Source of the DNA: Blastococcus sp. CPCC 205250
Lineage (GTDB): Bacteria > Actinomycetota > Actinomycetes > Mycobacteriales > Geodermatophilaceae
Reading direction: 5' to 3'
Length of the DNA: 64,000 nucleotides
Assembly (NCBI RefSeq): GCF_019799925.1
Contig: NZ_JABGCG010000006.1
Location: 1 to 64,000, forward strand
The position numbers were made by a program, and so were the translations under genes. Below, piece by piece: positions 53,053 to 62,169 of the stretch. Each line of letters starts with the position of its first letter. Positions within the stretch are counted from its first letter, which is position 1. The notes below the pieces were generated by a model, which saw nothing but the letters and a program-made list of their open reading frames with translations, did not search any database and had not been told where the DNA came from.

Positions 53053-55776
53053 ATGTGGAACGCGTTGCTGCCCTTCGTCGTCGCCGGTCTGACCACCGGC
53101 GCGATCCTGGGCATCGCCGGAACCGGTCTCGTCCTGACCTACAAGACCTCCGGCATCTTCAACATCGGCCACGGGGCCGTGGCTGCGGCTGCGGCCTTCG
53201 TCTTCCACCTGCTGTACGTCGAGCAGGAGATGACGTGGTGGCTGGCGTTCCTGCTCTCCGTGGGGGTCCTCGGCCCGCTGTTCGGTCTGGTCCTGGCTGT
53301 CATCAGCCGCGCCCTGGCCGAACAGCGGGCCGCCCTCAAGATCGTGGCGACGGTCGGCATGGTCCTGGTCGTCCAGGGCCTCGCCACCGCCTACTACGGC
53401 TACAACCCCCTGCTCGTACCGCAGTACCTGCCCAGCGGCACCGAGGTCGTCCGGCTCGGCGGCGTCAACATCACCTACGCCCAGGTGACCGTGGTCGCGA
53501 TCTCGCTGGTGGCGGTCGGCGCGCTGTACGTGTTCTTCCGCGTCAGCCGCACCGGCCTGGCCATGCGCGCGGTGGTCAACGACCCGGAGCTCGTCGGGCT
53601 GCACGGAACCGATCCGGTGCGCGTCCAGCGGCTGGCCTGGGTCATCGGCGCCACCTTCGCCGCACTGTCGGGCGTGCTCATCGCGCCGTTCACCGGCATC
53701 GAGTCCGTCGCCCTGACCTTCCTCGTGGTCCAGGCGTTCGGGGCCGCCGCGGTCGGCGCCTTCTCCAGCATCCCCCTGACCTACGTCGGCGCGCTGGTGA
53801 TCGGCGTCCTGTCGAGCGTCGTCACCAAGTACGCACTCGACAACCAGGCCCTCCGGGGACTCTCCTCCAGCCTGCCGTTCATCTTCCTGCTCGGTGCACT
53901 GCTGCTGCTGCCCAAGCGGAAACTGGACGCCCCCGCGCGGGCCGAGCGCCCGCCGCGGTCGCCGTGGCAGGGCCCGGACCGGCTGCGGTACGGCGTGGGC
54001 GTGGTCGTCGTGGGCCTGCTGGCCCTCGTGCCCACCTTCGCCGGCAGCAACCTGTCGTTCTTCACCATCGGCGTCACCCAGGCGATCCTGCTGCTGTCGC
54101 TCGGACTCCTCGTGCGGACCGCCGGCCTGGTCTCGCTGTGCCACGCCACCTTCGCCGCGATCGGGGCGGCCGCCTTCGCCCAGCTCATCGAGCGCTTCGA
54201 CCTGCCGTGGCTGGTGGCGCTGCTCCTCGGTGCCCTCGTCGTCGTGCCGGTGGCTGCGCTGCTGGCGCTGCCGGCCATCCGGTTGTCCGGGCTGTTCCTG
54301 GCGCTCGCGACGCTGGGCTTCGGGCTCGCCGTCGAACAACTCTTCTACTCCCGCGACTGGTTCTTCTCGCAGACCGGGCTGGGCAAGCCGATGCCGCGGC
54401 CGGCCGGCTTCGAGGACGACACCGTCTGGTACTACGCGGTCCTCGCGGCGTTCGTGGTGACCGCCGTGGCGATGATGGTGCTGCACCGCAGCCGCATCGG
54501 GCGCATCCTGCAGGGACTGTCGGAGTCGCCGCTGGCGGTGCGCACGCTCGGGCTCAACGTGAACCTGACCCGACTGATCGTCTTCTGCATCGCCGGCTAC
54601 TTCGCCGGCGTGGCCGGCATCATGTACGGCGCCACGGTCAACTTCGCCGTCCTCGGCGACTCGCGCTACACCGCGTACTACTCCCTGGTCCTCCTGGCCA
54701 CGCTGGCCCTGATGCCCTTCCGTGAGCCCTGGTACGCCGTCGTCGCCATCGTCGCGGCGGTCATCCCCGCCTATATCGACGCCGAGGACACCGCCAGCTG
54801 GCTCAACGTCCTCTTCGGCGTCTTCGCGGTGCTGGTCGCCTGCCAGGGCGGCGGGCAGCCGATGCCGACGGTCGTGCGGACCTGGATCGAACGTCGCTTC
54901 GGCCGGGCGCGGGCCGACGCCCCCGAGCGGGCGACGACCGCCGAGCCCTGGACCGTCTCCCCGGCCTCGACCGGGATCGAGGTCCGGGAGCTCACCGTGC
55001 GGTACGGCGGCCAGACAGCGGTCGACGCCGTCAGCTTCGCCGCACCGACAGGCCAGATCACCGGTCTCATCGGGCCCAACGGCGCGGGCAAGACGACGAC
55101 GTTCAACGCCGTCAGCGGCCTGCTGACGCCGGCGTCGGGCACCATCCGGCTGCACGGCGACGACGTCACCCGGCTGTCGGCCGCCGCTCGCGGTCGCCGC
55201 GGCGTCGGTCGGACCTTCCAGCTGATGCAGCTGGCCGACTCGCTGACCGTGGCGCAGAACGTCGCGCTGGGCGTCGAGTCGTCCATGGCCGGCTCGCGGG
55301 TCCGGGGGCAGCTCCTGGCGACGTCGGCGGAGCGGCGGACGACCGCGGAGGCGACCGAGCACGCGCTCGAGCTCTGCGGCATCGCCGACCTGCGGGAGCG
55401 CCAGGCGGGATCGCTGTCCACCGGCCAGCGCCGGCTGGTGGAGCTGGCCCGCTGCCTGAGCGGCCGGTTCGACGTGCTGCTGCTGGACGAGCCCTCGTCG
55501 GGGCTCGACCCGGTCGAGACCGAGCAGTTCGGCGAGACCCTGCTGCAGGTCGTCCGTGAACGAGGCTGCGGGATCCTCCTCGTCGAGCACGACATGGAGC
55601 TCGTGCTGCGCATCTGCGCCGACATCTACGTCCTGGACTTCGGGAAGCTGCTGTTCCACGGCACACCGCAGGAGGTCCGGACGAGCCCGATCGTGCAGGC
55701 CGCCTACCTCGGCTCCTTCGAGGACGCCGGCGTCGACATCGAGCAGGACGTCATCGAGGAGGACCTGGTCCCGTGA
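53053..55776 (+). CDS. ABC importer LivH-LivM-LivG triple fusion
   Basis: 907 residues holding both permease subunits and one ATPase. About 1-290 is LivH-like, about 310-615 LivM-like (many hydrophobic segments), and about 640-907 the LivG ATPase, with Walker A GPNGAGKT (674-681), signature LSTGQ, and Walker B VLLLDEPSSG. In most bacteria these are three genes. The second ATPase follows overlapping by 4 bp. Reading frame is intact throughout, so it is a true fusion, not a frameshift. Confidence 0.9.
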   Translation: MWNALLPFVVAGLTTGAILGIAGTGLVLTYKTSGIFNIGHGAVAAAAAFVFHLLYVEQEMTWWLAFLLSVGVLGPLFGLVLAVISRALAEQRAALKIVATVGMVLVVQGLATAYYGYNPLLVPQYLPSGTEVVRLGGVNITYAQVTVVAISLVAVGALYVFFRVSRTGLAMRAVVNDPELVGLHGTDPVRVQRLAWVIGATFAALSGVLIAPFTGIESVALTFLVVQAFGAAAVGAFSSIPLTYVGALVIGVLSSVVTKYALDNQALRGLSSSLPFIFLLGALLLLPKRKLDAPARAERPPRSPWQGPDRLRYGVGVVVVGLLALVPTFAGSNLSFFTIGVTQAILLLSLGLLVRTAGLVSLCHATFAAIGAAAFAQLIERFDLPWLVALLLGALVVVPVAALLALPAIRLSGLFLALATLGFGLAVEQLFYSRDWFFSQTGLGKPMPRPAGFEDDTVWYYAVLAAFVVTAVAMMVLHRSRIGRILQGLSESPLAVRTLGLNVNLTRLIVFCIAGYFAGVAGIMYGATVNFAVLGDSRYTAYYSLVLLATLALMPFREPWYAVVAIVAAVIPAYIDAEDTASWLNVLFGVFAVLVACQGGGQPMPTVVRTWIERRFGRARADAPERATTAEPWTVSPASTGIEVRELTVRYGGQTAVDAVSFAAPTGQITGLIGPNGAGKTTTFNAVSGLLTPASGTIRLHGDDVTRLSAAARGRRGVGRTFQLMQLADSLTVAQNVALGVESSMAGSRVRGQLLATSAERRTTAEATEHALELCGIADLRERQAGSLSTGQRRLVELARCLSGRFDVLLLDEPSSGLDPVETEQFGETLLQVVRERGCGILLVEHDMELVLRICADIYVLDFGKLLFHGTPQEVRTSPIVQAAYLGSFEDAGVDIEQDVIEEDLVP

Positions 55777-56522
55777 GCACCGCACCGGCACCGACCACCG
55801 CAGAGGCACCGGCCGCGGCCGCCGCGCTGGAACTGCGGGGGATCAACTCCAGCTACGGCACCACCCAGGTCCTCCGGGACGTGTCGATCACCGTGCCGCG
55901 GGGGTCGGTGACCGCCCTGATCGGACCGAACGGCGCGGGCAAGACGACGACGCTGCGGGTGGCCTCGGGGCTGCTCCGCCCCAGCAGCGGCGAGGTGTTC
56001 CTCGGAGGCGACGAGATCACCCGGCTGCCCTCTCACCGGCGGGCCGGGCGGGGACTCGTGCACGTGCCCGAGGGACGCGGCGTCTACCGCAACCTCACCG
56101 TGCAGGAGAACCTGACGATGCAGGCGCCGCCGAAGCAGGTGAAGGAGTCGATCGAGCGGGCGGCGAGCGTCTTCCCGATCCTCGGCAAGCGCCTGGCGCA
56201 GAAGGCGGGGACCCTCAGCGGCGGCGAGCAGCAGATGCTGTCGCTGTCGGCGGCGTACGTGCGCCGGCCCGAGCTGGTCCTGGTCGACGAGCCCTCGCTG
56301 GGACTCGCCCCGATCATCGTCGACGTCGTCTTCGAGTTCCTGGAGACGCTGCGGGGCGACGGGATCGCCCTGCTGCTGGTCGACCAGTTCGCGCACCGCT
56401 CCCTGGGCATCGCCGACAACGCCTACGTGCTGCGGCGCGGCCGGGTCGTCTACTCCGGTGCGGCGGAGGAGTTGCTCGAGGGCGACATGTTCGAGCAGTA
56501 CGTCGGCGAGGGCGTCGCCTAG
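55773..56522 (+). CDS. livF: ABC importer ATPase, LivF-like
   Basis: 249 residues. Walker A GPNGAGKT (51-58), VPEGRGVYRNLTV, signature LSGGEQQ, Walker B VLVDEPSLG. The LivF group. GTG 55773 overlaps the fusion protein by 4 bp. It completes an importer of the branched-chain amino acid type, here likely taking up the island's substrate, since it sits inside a catabolic gene set. Confidence 0.92.
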   Translation: MSTAPAPTTAEAPAAAAALELRGINSSYGTTQVLRDVSITVPRGSVTALIGPNGAGKTTTLRVASGLLRPSSGEVFLGGDEITRLPSHRRAGRGLVHVPEGRGVYRNLTVQENLTMQAPPKQVKESIERAASVFPILGKRLAQKAGTLSGGEQQMLSLSAAYVRRPELVLVDEPSLGLAPIIVDVVFEFLETLRGDGIALLLVDQFAHRSLGIADNAYVLRRGRVVYSGAAEELLEGDMFEQYVGEGVA

Positions 56523-56561
56523 CCCGACAGCCGGGTCGCGGCACGCGGCCGGCTCCCGACC

Positions 56562-56593
56562 GGGCCGCCGGCACCTCCGGGTGCCGGCGGCCC
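56562..56593. terminator. First of two hairpins after livF
   Basis: Perfect 14-bp stem (56562-56575 with 56580-56593), 4-nt loop. Its stem GGGCCGCCGGCACC differs at one base from that of the next hairpin. Confidence 0.7.
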
Positions 56594-56625
56594 GCTGCGG
56601 TCCCGCCGGGCGGGTCCGTCCGCGT

Positions 56626-56673
56626 ACGACGACGGGCCGCCGGTACCTCGCGGTACCGGCGGCCCGTCGTCGT
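56626..56673. terminator. Second hairpin, convergent to the BVMO
   Basis: Perfect 22-bp stem (56626-56647 with 56652-56673), loop of 4 nt. Its inner part repeats the first hairpin with one change (GGTACC for GGCACC). Confidence 0.8.
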
Positions 56674-56681
56674 CGCGGGGG

Positions 56682-58307
56682 TCAGGCCGCGGAGAAGGCG
56701 AACCCCCGGTATCCGGACTCGACCGCCTCGGCGACCTTGCGCCGGTACTGGGGCAGGCCCCCGGCGTACAGCAGGTACACCCGCTGGCGACCCGGGACGT
56801 TCGAGCCGAAAGCCCAGGACTCCGCCGTCTCCTGCAGCGTCCCCACGATGCCGGAGTTGACGTGCTCGATCCACTCGTCCTCGGCGGCCTCGGTGACCGT
56901 GACCTCGGTGAGGCCGTTCTCCCGCATGTGCGCGATGCAGGCCGTGACGACGTCGACCTGGGGCTCGGTGGCCCGGGGGATGTTGCCGGCGGTGCTCTGC
57001 GGGCCGCCCACCATGAACAGGTTCGGGAAACCGGCGCTCTGCATGCCGAGGTAGGTCCGCGGACCGGCGGCCCAGTGGTCGGCGAGCCGGGCGCCGCCGA
57101 CCCCCCGGATGTCGATCCGGTCGTAGGAACCGACCACGGCGGCGAAGCCCGTCGCGAACACGATCAGGTCGACGTCGTAGTGCTGCCTGTCGGTCTGGAT
57201 CCCCGTCGGGGTGAAGCGCTCGATCGTCTCCTCCGCGGTGGAGACCAGCGTGACGTTGTCGCGGTTGTAGACCTCGTAGTAGCCGTTCTCCAGCGGCGGG
57301 CGCTTCTGGCCGAACCCGTGGTCGCGGGGGATGAGCCGCTCGGCGATCTGGGGGTCCGCCACGCGGCTGCGGATCTTCTCGCTCAGGAAGTCCGTCAGCG
57401 CGGCGTTGGCGCTCTTGTCGAGGGCCACGTCGCGGAAGTTGGCCAGGGCCATGGTGAGGCCCGGGGCGTTGTAGAGGCGGTCGAAGTGCGCGCGCCGCTC
57501 CTCGGGGTCCATGTCCAGCGAGGACTCGGTCATGGGCCGGTGCATCGACCCGGAGGGGGACAGCTGCGTCGCCTCGTAGATCTCCCGGATGCGGGAGCGG
57601 ATGTCCCGCGCGCGTTCGGGCGTGATGGGGGAGTTGTTGATCGGCGTGCACCAGTTCGGGGTCCGCTGGAAGACCGCGAGGGAGGCGCAGCGCTCGGCGA
57701 TGAAGGGGATGATCTGCACGCCGCTGGAGCCGGTCCCGAGCACGGCGACGCGCTTGCCGGTGAAGTCGACCTCGGTGTCGGGCCACAGTCCGGTGTGGTG
57801 CCACTCCCCGGTGAAGTCCTCCAGTCCCGGGACCCGGGGGAACTGGGGCGCGGAGAGGATGCCGAGCGCGGTGACCAGGAACCGGGTCCGGAAGACGTCG
57901 CCGGCCGCCGTGGTGACCGTCCACTCGTGGGCTTCCTCGTCGTAGACCGCGGACGTCACCCGCTGCTCCAGCAGGACCAGGTCGCGCATCCCGAACCGGT
58001 CGACGACGTGGTTGAGATAGCGCTCGGTCTCGGGTTGCCCGGCGTACTCCTCGCTCCACTGCCACTCGTCGAGGAGTTCCTCGGAGAAGAAGTAGCCGTA
58101 GGTGTAGCTCTCCGAGTCGAACCGGGCACCGGGGTAGCGGTTCCAGTACCAGACCCCGCCCACGCCGGACCCGGCCTCCAGGAGCCGGACGTCCAGGCCC
58201 AGCTCCTTGAGCCGGTAGAGCTGGTAGATGCCGCTGATCCCGCCACCGACGACGAGCGCGTCCAGGCGCTGGGGGGTGGCGGGTGTCTGCTGCGTGGACT
58301 CCGGCAT
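56682..58307 (-). CDS. Type I Baeyer-Villiger monooxygenase
   Basis: 541 residues. FAD motif GGGISG (about 21-26), fingerprint FTGEWHHTGLW (165-175), NADP motif GTGSSG (about 192-197), ATGFAAVVGSYDR later. Close in layout and motifs to the BVMO at 26230, so they are paralogues. ATG 58307. Its upstream region holds the element CTATGGTGC on the minus strand (58387-58396). Confidence 0.92.
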   Translation of the reverse strand: MPESTQQTPATPQRLDALVVGGGISGIYQLYRLKELGLDVRLLEAGSGVGGVWYWNRYPGARFDSESYTYGYFFSEELLDEWQWSEEYAGQPETERYLNHVVDRFGMRDLVLLEQRVTSAVYDEEAHEWTVTTAAGDVFRTRFLVTALGILSAPQFPRVPGLEDFTGEWHHTGLWPDTEVDFTGKRVAVLGTGSSGVQIIPFIAERCASLAVFQRTPNWCTPINNSPITPERARDIRSRIREIYEATQLSPSGSMHRPMTESSLDMDPEERRAHFDRLYNAPGLTMALANFRDVALDKSANAALTDFLSEKIRSRVADPQIAERLIPRDHGFGQKRPPLENGYYEVYNRDNVTLVSTAEETIERFTPTGIQTDRQHYDVDLIVFATGFAAVVGSYDRIDIRGVGGARLADHWAAGPRTYLGMQSAGFPNLFMVGGPQSTAGNIPRATEPQVDVVTACIAHMRENGLTEVTVTEAAEDEWIEHVNSGIVGTLQETAESWAFGSNVPGRQRVYLLYAGGLPQYRRKVAEAVESGYRGFAFSAA

Positions 58308-58362
58308 CGGCTCTGTTCCTCACTCCGGACGACTACGGCGTCCGCGCACGTCCCAATGATGT

Positions 58363-58400
58363 CCTAGTTATGTTAGCACCGGAGCGAGCACCATAGAACC
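58363..58400. promoter_or_regulatory. Element copies upstream of the 56.7 kb BVMO
   Basis: TTATGTTAGCACC (58368-58380) and GCACCATAGAAC (58389-58400), the second reading GTTCTATGGTGC toward the BVMO. Confidence 0.4.
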
Positions 58401-58409
58401 GCGTCGGCG

Positions 58410-60038
58410 TCAGCCGGTGGCCTGGTCGGCGAGGATGCGGTCGGCGGCGATCCAGGCCAGGGCCATGGTGGGGGCGTTGTTGTTGCCGGACGGCTGACCG
58501 GGGAAGACCGACGCGTCGACGACGCGGAGGCCGGTGGTCCCGCGCACGCGCAGCCGGTCGTCGACGACGTCGTCCTCGGCGGGACCCATGGCGCACGTGC
58601 CCAGTGCGTGCGCGCCGGCGACCCCGTGCTCGATGCCGAACCGCACGACGTCGTCGTCGTCGCTGAGCGCGGGGCCAGGCTCGAGCTCCTCGACGACGTA
58701 CTTCGAGAACGGCGTCGTCGCGAGGATCTCGCGTGCCCGGCGGACGACCATGGGCAGCAGCTCGCGGTCGTGTTCGGTGGACAGGTAGTTCGGCACGAGG
58801 CGGGGCCGGTCTGCGACGTCGGGGCCGGTGATGTGCAGCGAACCGCGGCTGGTCGGGTGGATGGGGAAGGTGACCAGCCGGGCACCGGGCTCGGCGTCGA
58901 CCTCGAGCCGGCCGGACATCGGGTTGGCCGACGAGGTCGAGATCGGGGTGAAGAACATCTGGGTGTCGGGTCGCGGCGAGCGCGGGTCGGACCGGTAGAT
59001 GCCGCTGACCGCATACCCCCCGTGGGCCATCATCCCGTTGCGGCCGAAGAGGTACCTGAAGCCGGTCCACAGGTAGCGCGGAGCGCTGGAGGCGAGGGCG
59101 TTGTACCCGACGACGCCGGTCAACCGGTGCTGGAACTGGATGCCGCGGTGCTCGGAGAAGTTCTCGCCGACCCGCGGGTTCTCGACGACCACCGGCACGC
59201 CGGCCGCGTCGAGGACGTCGCGGGCGCCGATCCCCGAGCGCTCGAGCAGCAGGGGCGAGTCGAACGTGCCGCCGGCGACGAGCACCTCGCGGTGCGCGAC
59301 GAGCGTCAGCGTCTCGCCCTGCCGGCGGCACCGGACGCCGACGACCCGGGTGCCGTCGAAGACGAGCCGCTCGGCCTCGGTGTGCGTGGCGATCGTCAGG
59401 TTGGGCCGCCGGCGGATCGGGTCGAGGAAGGCGTCGGCGGCGCTCACCCGCAGGCCGCGCCGCACGTTGGAGGCCACGTAGGAGCCACGCTCGTCCCCCG
59501 AGTGGTTCATGTCGGACACCGTGGGGATCCCCAGCGCCGCCATCGACTGCAGGACGGCGTCGCACGCGCGCTCGGCCGGCCCGGCGATCGAGATCGAGAC
59601 GGGGCCGGTCCCACCGCGCAGCTCGCTGCTCCCGAGCTCGTGCCGCTCCAGCGACCGGAAGGCGGCGAGGAACGTCTCCCAGTCCCACCCGCGGTTCCCG
59701 GCCGCCTCCCAGGCGTCGTAGTACTCGGCCCAGCCGCGGTTCCAGATCATCCCGTTGATCGTGGTCGAGCCCCCGACGACACGACCACGGCGATACGTCT
59801 CCTCGGCGGCGGTCCCGGTGGGGGAGGTGCTGAAGGCCTTGGAGTACCTCGGGTCGGCGAGCGTGAAGTAGAACCCCTTGGGGACCCGGTGGATCGGGTG
59901 GGCGTCGGAGCCGCCGGCCTCGATGAGCAGGACGCGCGTGTCCGGGTCGGCGGACAGCCGGTTGGCCAGGACGCACCCGGCTGCACCGGCCCCCACGATG
60001 ATGAAGTCGTAGTCATGCTCAGGCAGCCGTCTCACCAC
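58410..60038 (-). CDS. GMC family FAD-dependent oxidoreductase
   Basis: 542 residues from GTG 60038; a second GTG (60035) directly behind it is as likely. FAD motif GAGAAGCVLA (about 17-26), GMC signature RGRVVGGSTTINGM, and the C-terminal AGAHALGTCAMG with the catalytic histidine, plus QPSGNNNAPT with the asparagine. This is the choline dehydrogenase-like group; substrate is an alcohol. In mycofactocin systems a GMC protein (MftG) can serve as an electron sink; whether this is one cannot be told here. Divergent from nothing; follows the BVMO end. Confidence 0.87.
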   Translation of the reverse strand: MVRRLPEHDYDFIIVGAGAAGCVLANRLSADPDTRVLLIEAGGSDAHPIHRVPKGFYFTLADPRYSKAFSTSPTGTAAEETYRRGRVVGGSTTINGMIWNRGWAEYYDAWEAAGNRGWDWETFLAAFRSLERHELGSSELRGGTGPVSISIAGPAERACDAVLQSMAALGIPTVSDMNHSGDERGSYVASNVRRGLRVSAADAFLDPIRRRPNLTIATHTEAERLVFDGTRVVGVRCRRQGETLTLVAHREVLVAGGTFDSPLLLERSGIGARDVLDAAGVPVVVENPRVGENFSEHRGIQFQHRLTGVVGYNALASSAPRYLWTGFRYLFGRNGMMAHGGYAVSGIYRSDPRSPRPDTQMFFTPISTSSANPMSGRLEVDAEPGARLVTFPIHPTSRGSLHITGPDVADRPRLVPNYLSTEHDRELLPMVVRRAREILATTPFSKYVVEELEPGPALSDDDDVVRFGIEHGVAGAHALGTCAMGPAEDDVVDDRLRVRGTTGLRVVDASVFPGQPSGNNNAPTMALAWIAADRILADQATG

Positions 60039-60051
60039 TACAACATAACAG
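60033..60051 (-). promoter_or_regulatory. Leaderless-type promoter of the GMC gene
   Basis: On the minus strand TATGTT (60042-60047) is followed by six bases and a GTG (60035-60033). The 11-mer CAACATAACAG recurs at 62170-62180 on the other strand. Confidence 0.5.
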
Positions 60052-60078
60052 CCGCGCGACCGTCCGGGCCGCGGTCCG

Positions 60079-61254
60079 TCAGCGCAACCCGCGGAAGGTG
60101 GTCCGGATGTCGGCCACCACCTGGTCGGGGCGTTCCATGGGACCGAAGTGCCCCCCGAGGTCGTGGTGGGCGACGTGGACGACGTGGTACATCGACTCCA
60201 GCCAGTCGTAGCGGGCGCCGGGCGGGGCGTCGCAGGAGAACACCGACAACCCGGTCGGCGTCCCGACCGTCGGGCGGCGGTCGTGCGACGGGCGCCACGG
60301 GTGCGCGGCCGCCTCGAAGTAGAAGCGGGCCGCGCTGGCGTAGGTCTCGGTCAGCCAGTAGAGCATCGCCGTGGTGATCAGGAAGTCCGGCGGGAAGACC
60401 TGGTGCAGGTCCTGGCGCGGATCCGCCCAGCGCAGTCGCGGCTGGGTGAGCCAGGCGAGCAGCCCGGCGGGGGAGTCGTGAAGGCCGTGGGCGAGCGTCT
60501 GCGGGTGGACGACCTGCGGCGGGATGTGACCGATGCGGGTCCGCTCGAAGGCCACGACGGCGGCGCGGTCCTCCGGCGCGGCCCGGTCGACCGCCGGCTG
60601 CAGCAGGTTCCAGGGCCGGTCCCCGTTCCACCCCGGCGGCAGCGCCACCGGGCTGGTCAGGTGGATGCCGGTGAGACGGTCGGCGTACTTGTGGCCGAGC
60701 TGGGCGGTCACCAGTGCTCCCCAGTCGCCGCCCTCCGCGCCGAAGCGGTCGTAGCCCAGGACGTCCTGCATGAGCCGCACCCACAGGTCCGCCGTCGTGG
60801 AGAACTGGATCCCGGACCGGGGGAGGGGTGAGGAGAGCGTGAAGCCCGGCAAGGAGGGGATCACCAGGTCGAAGGCGTCGGCGGGGTCGCCCCCGTGCGC
60901 GCCGGGATCGGTCAGCGGGCCGATGACGCGGTGCAGGTCCCAGAACGTCCACGGGAAGCCGTGGTTCAGCAGCAGTGGCATCGGCGCGGGGCCGGTGCCG
61001 CGGACGTGCACGTAGTGGACCGGGATGCCGTCGATCTCGACGCGGGCGTGCGGGACGGAGTTCAGCAGCCGCTCCTGCGCGCGCCAGTCGTAGCCGCCCC
61101 GCCAGTGACCGACCAGCTCCCGGACCGTCGAGGTGGGGATGCCGTAACGGCCGTCGTCGTCGGGGCCGGGCGCGAAACGGGTGAGCTCGAGACGCTGAGC
61201 GAGGTCGTCGAGCGCACGGTCCGGCACGTCGATGGCGAAGGGCTCTGGCTGCAC
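60079..61254 (-). CDS. Epoxide hydrolase, alpha/beta-hydrolase with EHN N-terminal domain
   Basis: 391 residues from GTG 61254. N-terminal EHN domain (FAIDVPDRALDDLAQRL, YDWRAQERLLN), oxyanion HGFPW (about 98-102), nucleophile Asp177 in GGDWG, later YWLTETYASAARFY with the tyrosine and a C-terminal GGHFGPMERPD with histidine. Microsomal-type soluble epoxide hydrolase. It would open an epoxide, or a related lactone, in the same pathway. Ribosome site GGAG seven bases upstream. Confidence 0.87.
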   Translation of the reverse strand: MQPEPFAIDVPDRALDDLAQRLELTRFAPGPDDDGRYGIPTSTVRELVGHWRGGYDWRAQERLLNSVPHARVEIDGIPVHYVHVRGTGPAPMPLLLNHGFPWTFWDLHRVIGPLTDPGAHGGDPADAFDLVIPSLPGFTLSSPLPRSGIQFSTTADLWVRLMQDVLGYDRFGAEGGDWGALVTAQLGHKYADRLTGIHLTSPVALPPGWNGDRPWNLLQPAVDRAAPEDRAAVVAFERTRIGHIPPQVVHPQTLAHGLHDSPAGLLAWLTQPRLRWADPRQDLHQVFPPDFLITTAMLYWLTETYASAARFYFEAAAHPWRPSHDRRPTVGTPTGLSVFSCDAPPGARYDWLESMYHVVHVAHHDLGGHFGPMERPDQVVADIRTTFRGLR

Positions 61255-61289
61255 GGCGCTGCTCCGGGGACGGTCGGGACGGGGAGAGG

Positions 61290-62126
61290 TCAGGGAGTGG
61301 GGGTGGCGGTGGGCCGGTCCGCCTCGGCGAGCAGCGCGCGGGCTCGGGCCAGCACGGGGGCGTCGACCATCTGCCCGTCGACCGTCCCGACGCCGGGGCC
61401 GCCGCCGTCGAGGACGCGGCGCGCCCACTCGAGCTCCTCGGGAGCCGCCCGGTAGCCCGCCCGCACGGCGTCGAGCTGGGCCGGGTGGATGCACAGCTTC
61501 CCGCCGAAGCCGAGCTCCCGGCCGTGGCGGGCGTCGACGGTGCACGCCTCGAGGTCGCCGACCCGCAGGGTGACGCCGTCGACGGGCGCGGGCAGGCCGG
61601 CGTAGGCGCTCGCGGTGACGAGCGTGGAGCGGGACATCAGCAGGGCCTGCCGGTCGTCGGGGGAGACGCCCAGCTGTGCGGCCAGGTCGGCGTTGCCGAG
61701 GAGCAGGCGGCGGACGCCGGGCACGGCGGCGATCTCCGGCGCGGAGACGACGCCGCGGGCCGATTCGACCAGTGCCAGCACGGCGTGCGCGGCGACGGCC
61801 TCGACCACCGCGCGCACGGCGGGCGGCGACTCGGCCTTGGGCAGCACGACCGGCACGGCCACCGGGCCGAGGAGCTCCAGGTCGGCGTCGTGCTCCGGCG
61901 TGCCCACGGCGTTGATCCGGACGGCGACGTCGCGCCGGCGCTCCAGCAGGGAACGGACGGAGTCCCGCGCGGCGTCCTTGTCCTCCGGGGCGACGGCGTC
62001 CTCGAGGTCGACGATGACCACGTCGGCGCCGCTGTCCAGCGCACGGTCGAACCGGTCGGGACGGGAGCCGGGCACGAAGAGCCACGTCCGCGCCCGGTCG
62101 ACCGTCTCGAGCAACCCGTCCTGCAC
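61290..62126 (-). CDS. HpcH/HpaI aldolase / CitE-like lyase
   Basis: 278 residues from GTG 62126. TWLFVPGSRPDRFDRAL, VDLEDAVAP, ALVESARGV, and GKLCIHPAQL are the CitE/mmgE-type pattern; the glutamate and aspartate bind magnesium. These cleave or form C-C bonds in citramalyl-, malyl- or hydroxymethylglutaryl-like CoA esters. It probably ends the pathway by splitting a hydroxyacyl-CoA. Ribosome site GGAGGTGAGGG. Confidence 0.85.
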   Translation of the reverse strand: MQDGLLETVDRARTWLFVPGSRPDRFDRALDSGADVVIVDLEDAVAPEDKDAARDSVRSLLERRRDVAVRINAVGTPEHDADLELLGPVAVPVVLPKAESPPAVRAVVEAVAAHAVLALVESARGVVSAPEIAAVPGVRRLLLGNADLAAQLGVSPDDRQALLMSRSTLVTASAYAGLPAPVDGVTLRVGDLEACTVDARHGRELGFGGKLCIHPAQLDAVRAGYRAAPEELEWARRVLDGGGPGVGTVDGQMVDAPVLARARALLAEADRPTATPTP

Positions 62127-62169
62127 GCCCTCACCTCCGCTGCCTGCCGTGATCCTCCGTGTCGCACCA

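Noticed and set aside
53900..55000. LivH-LivM-LivG joined by a sequencing frameshift
   Set aside because: All three parts are in the same frame with natural linkers, and the neighbouring livF overlaps by 4 bp, so the fusion is genuine as read.
51796..55809. 1337-residue open frame on the minus strand opposite the importer genes
   Set aside because: Mirror of the LivHMG fusion; composition is Arg/Gly/Asp/His-rich without domains, and the plus-strand genes are certain.
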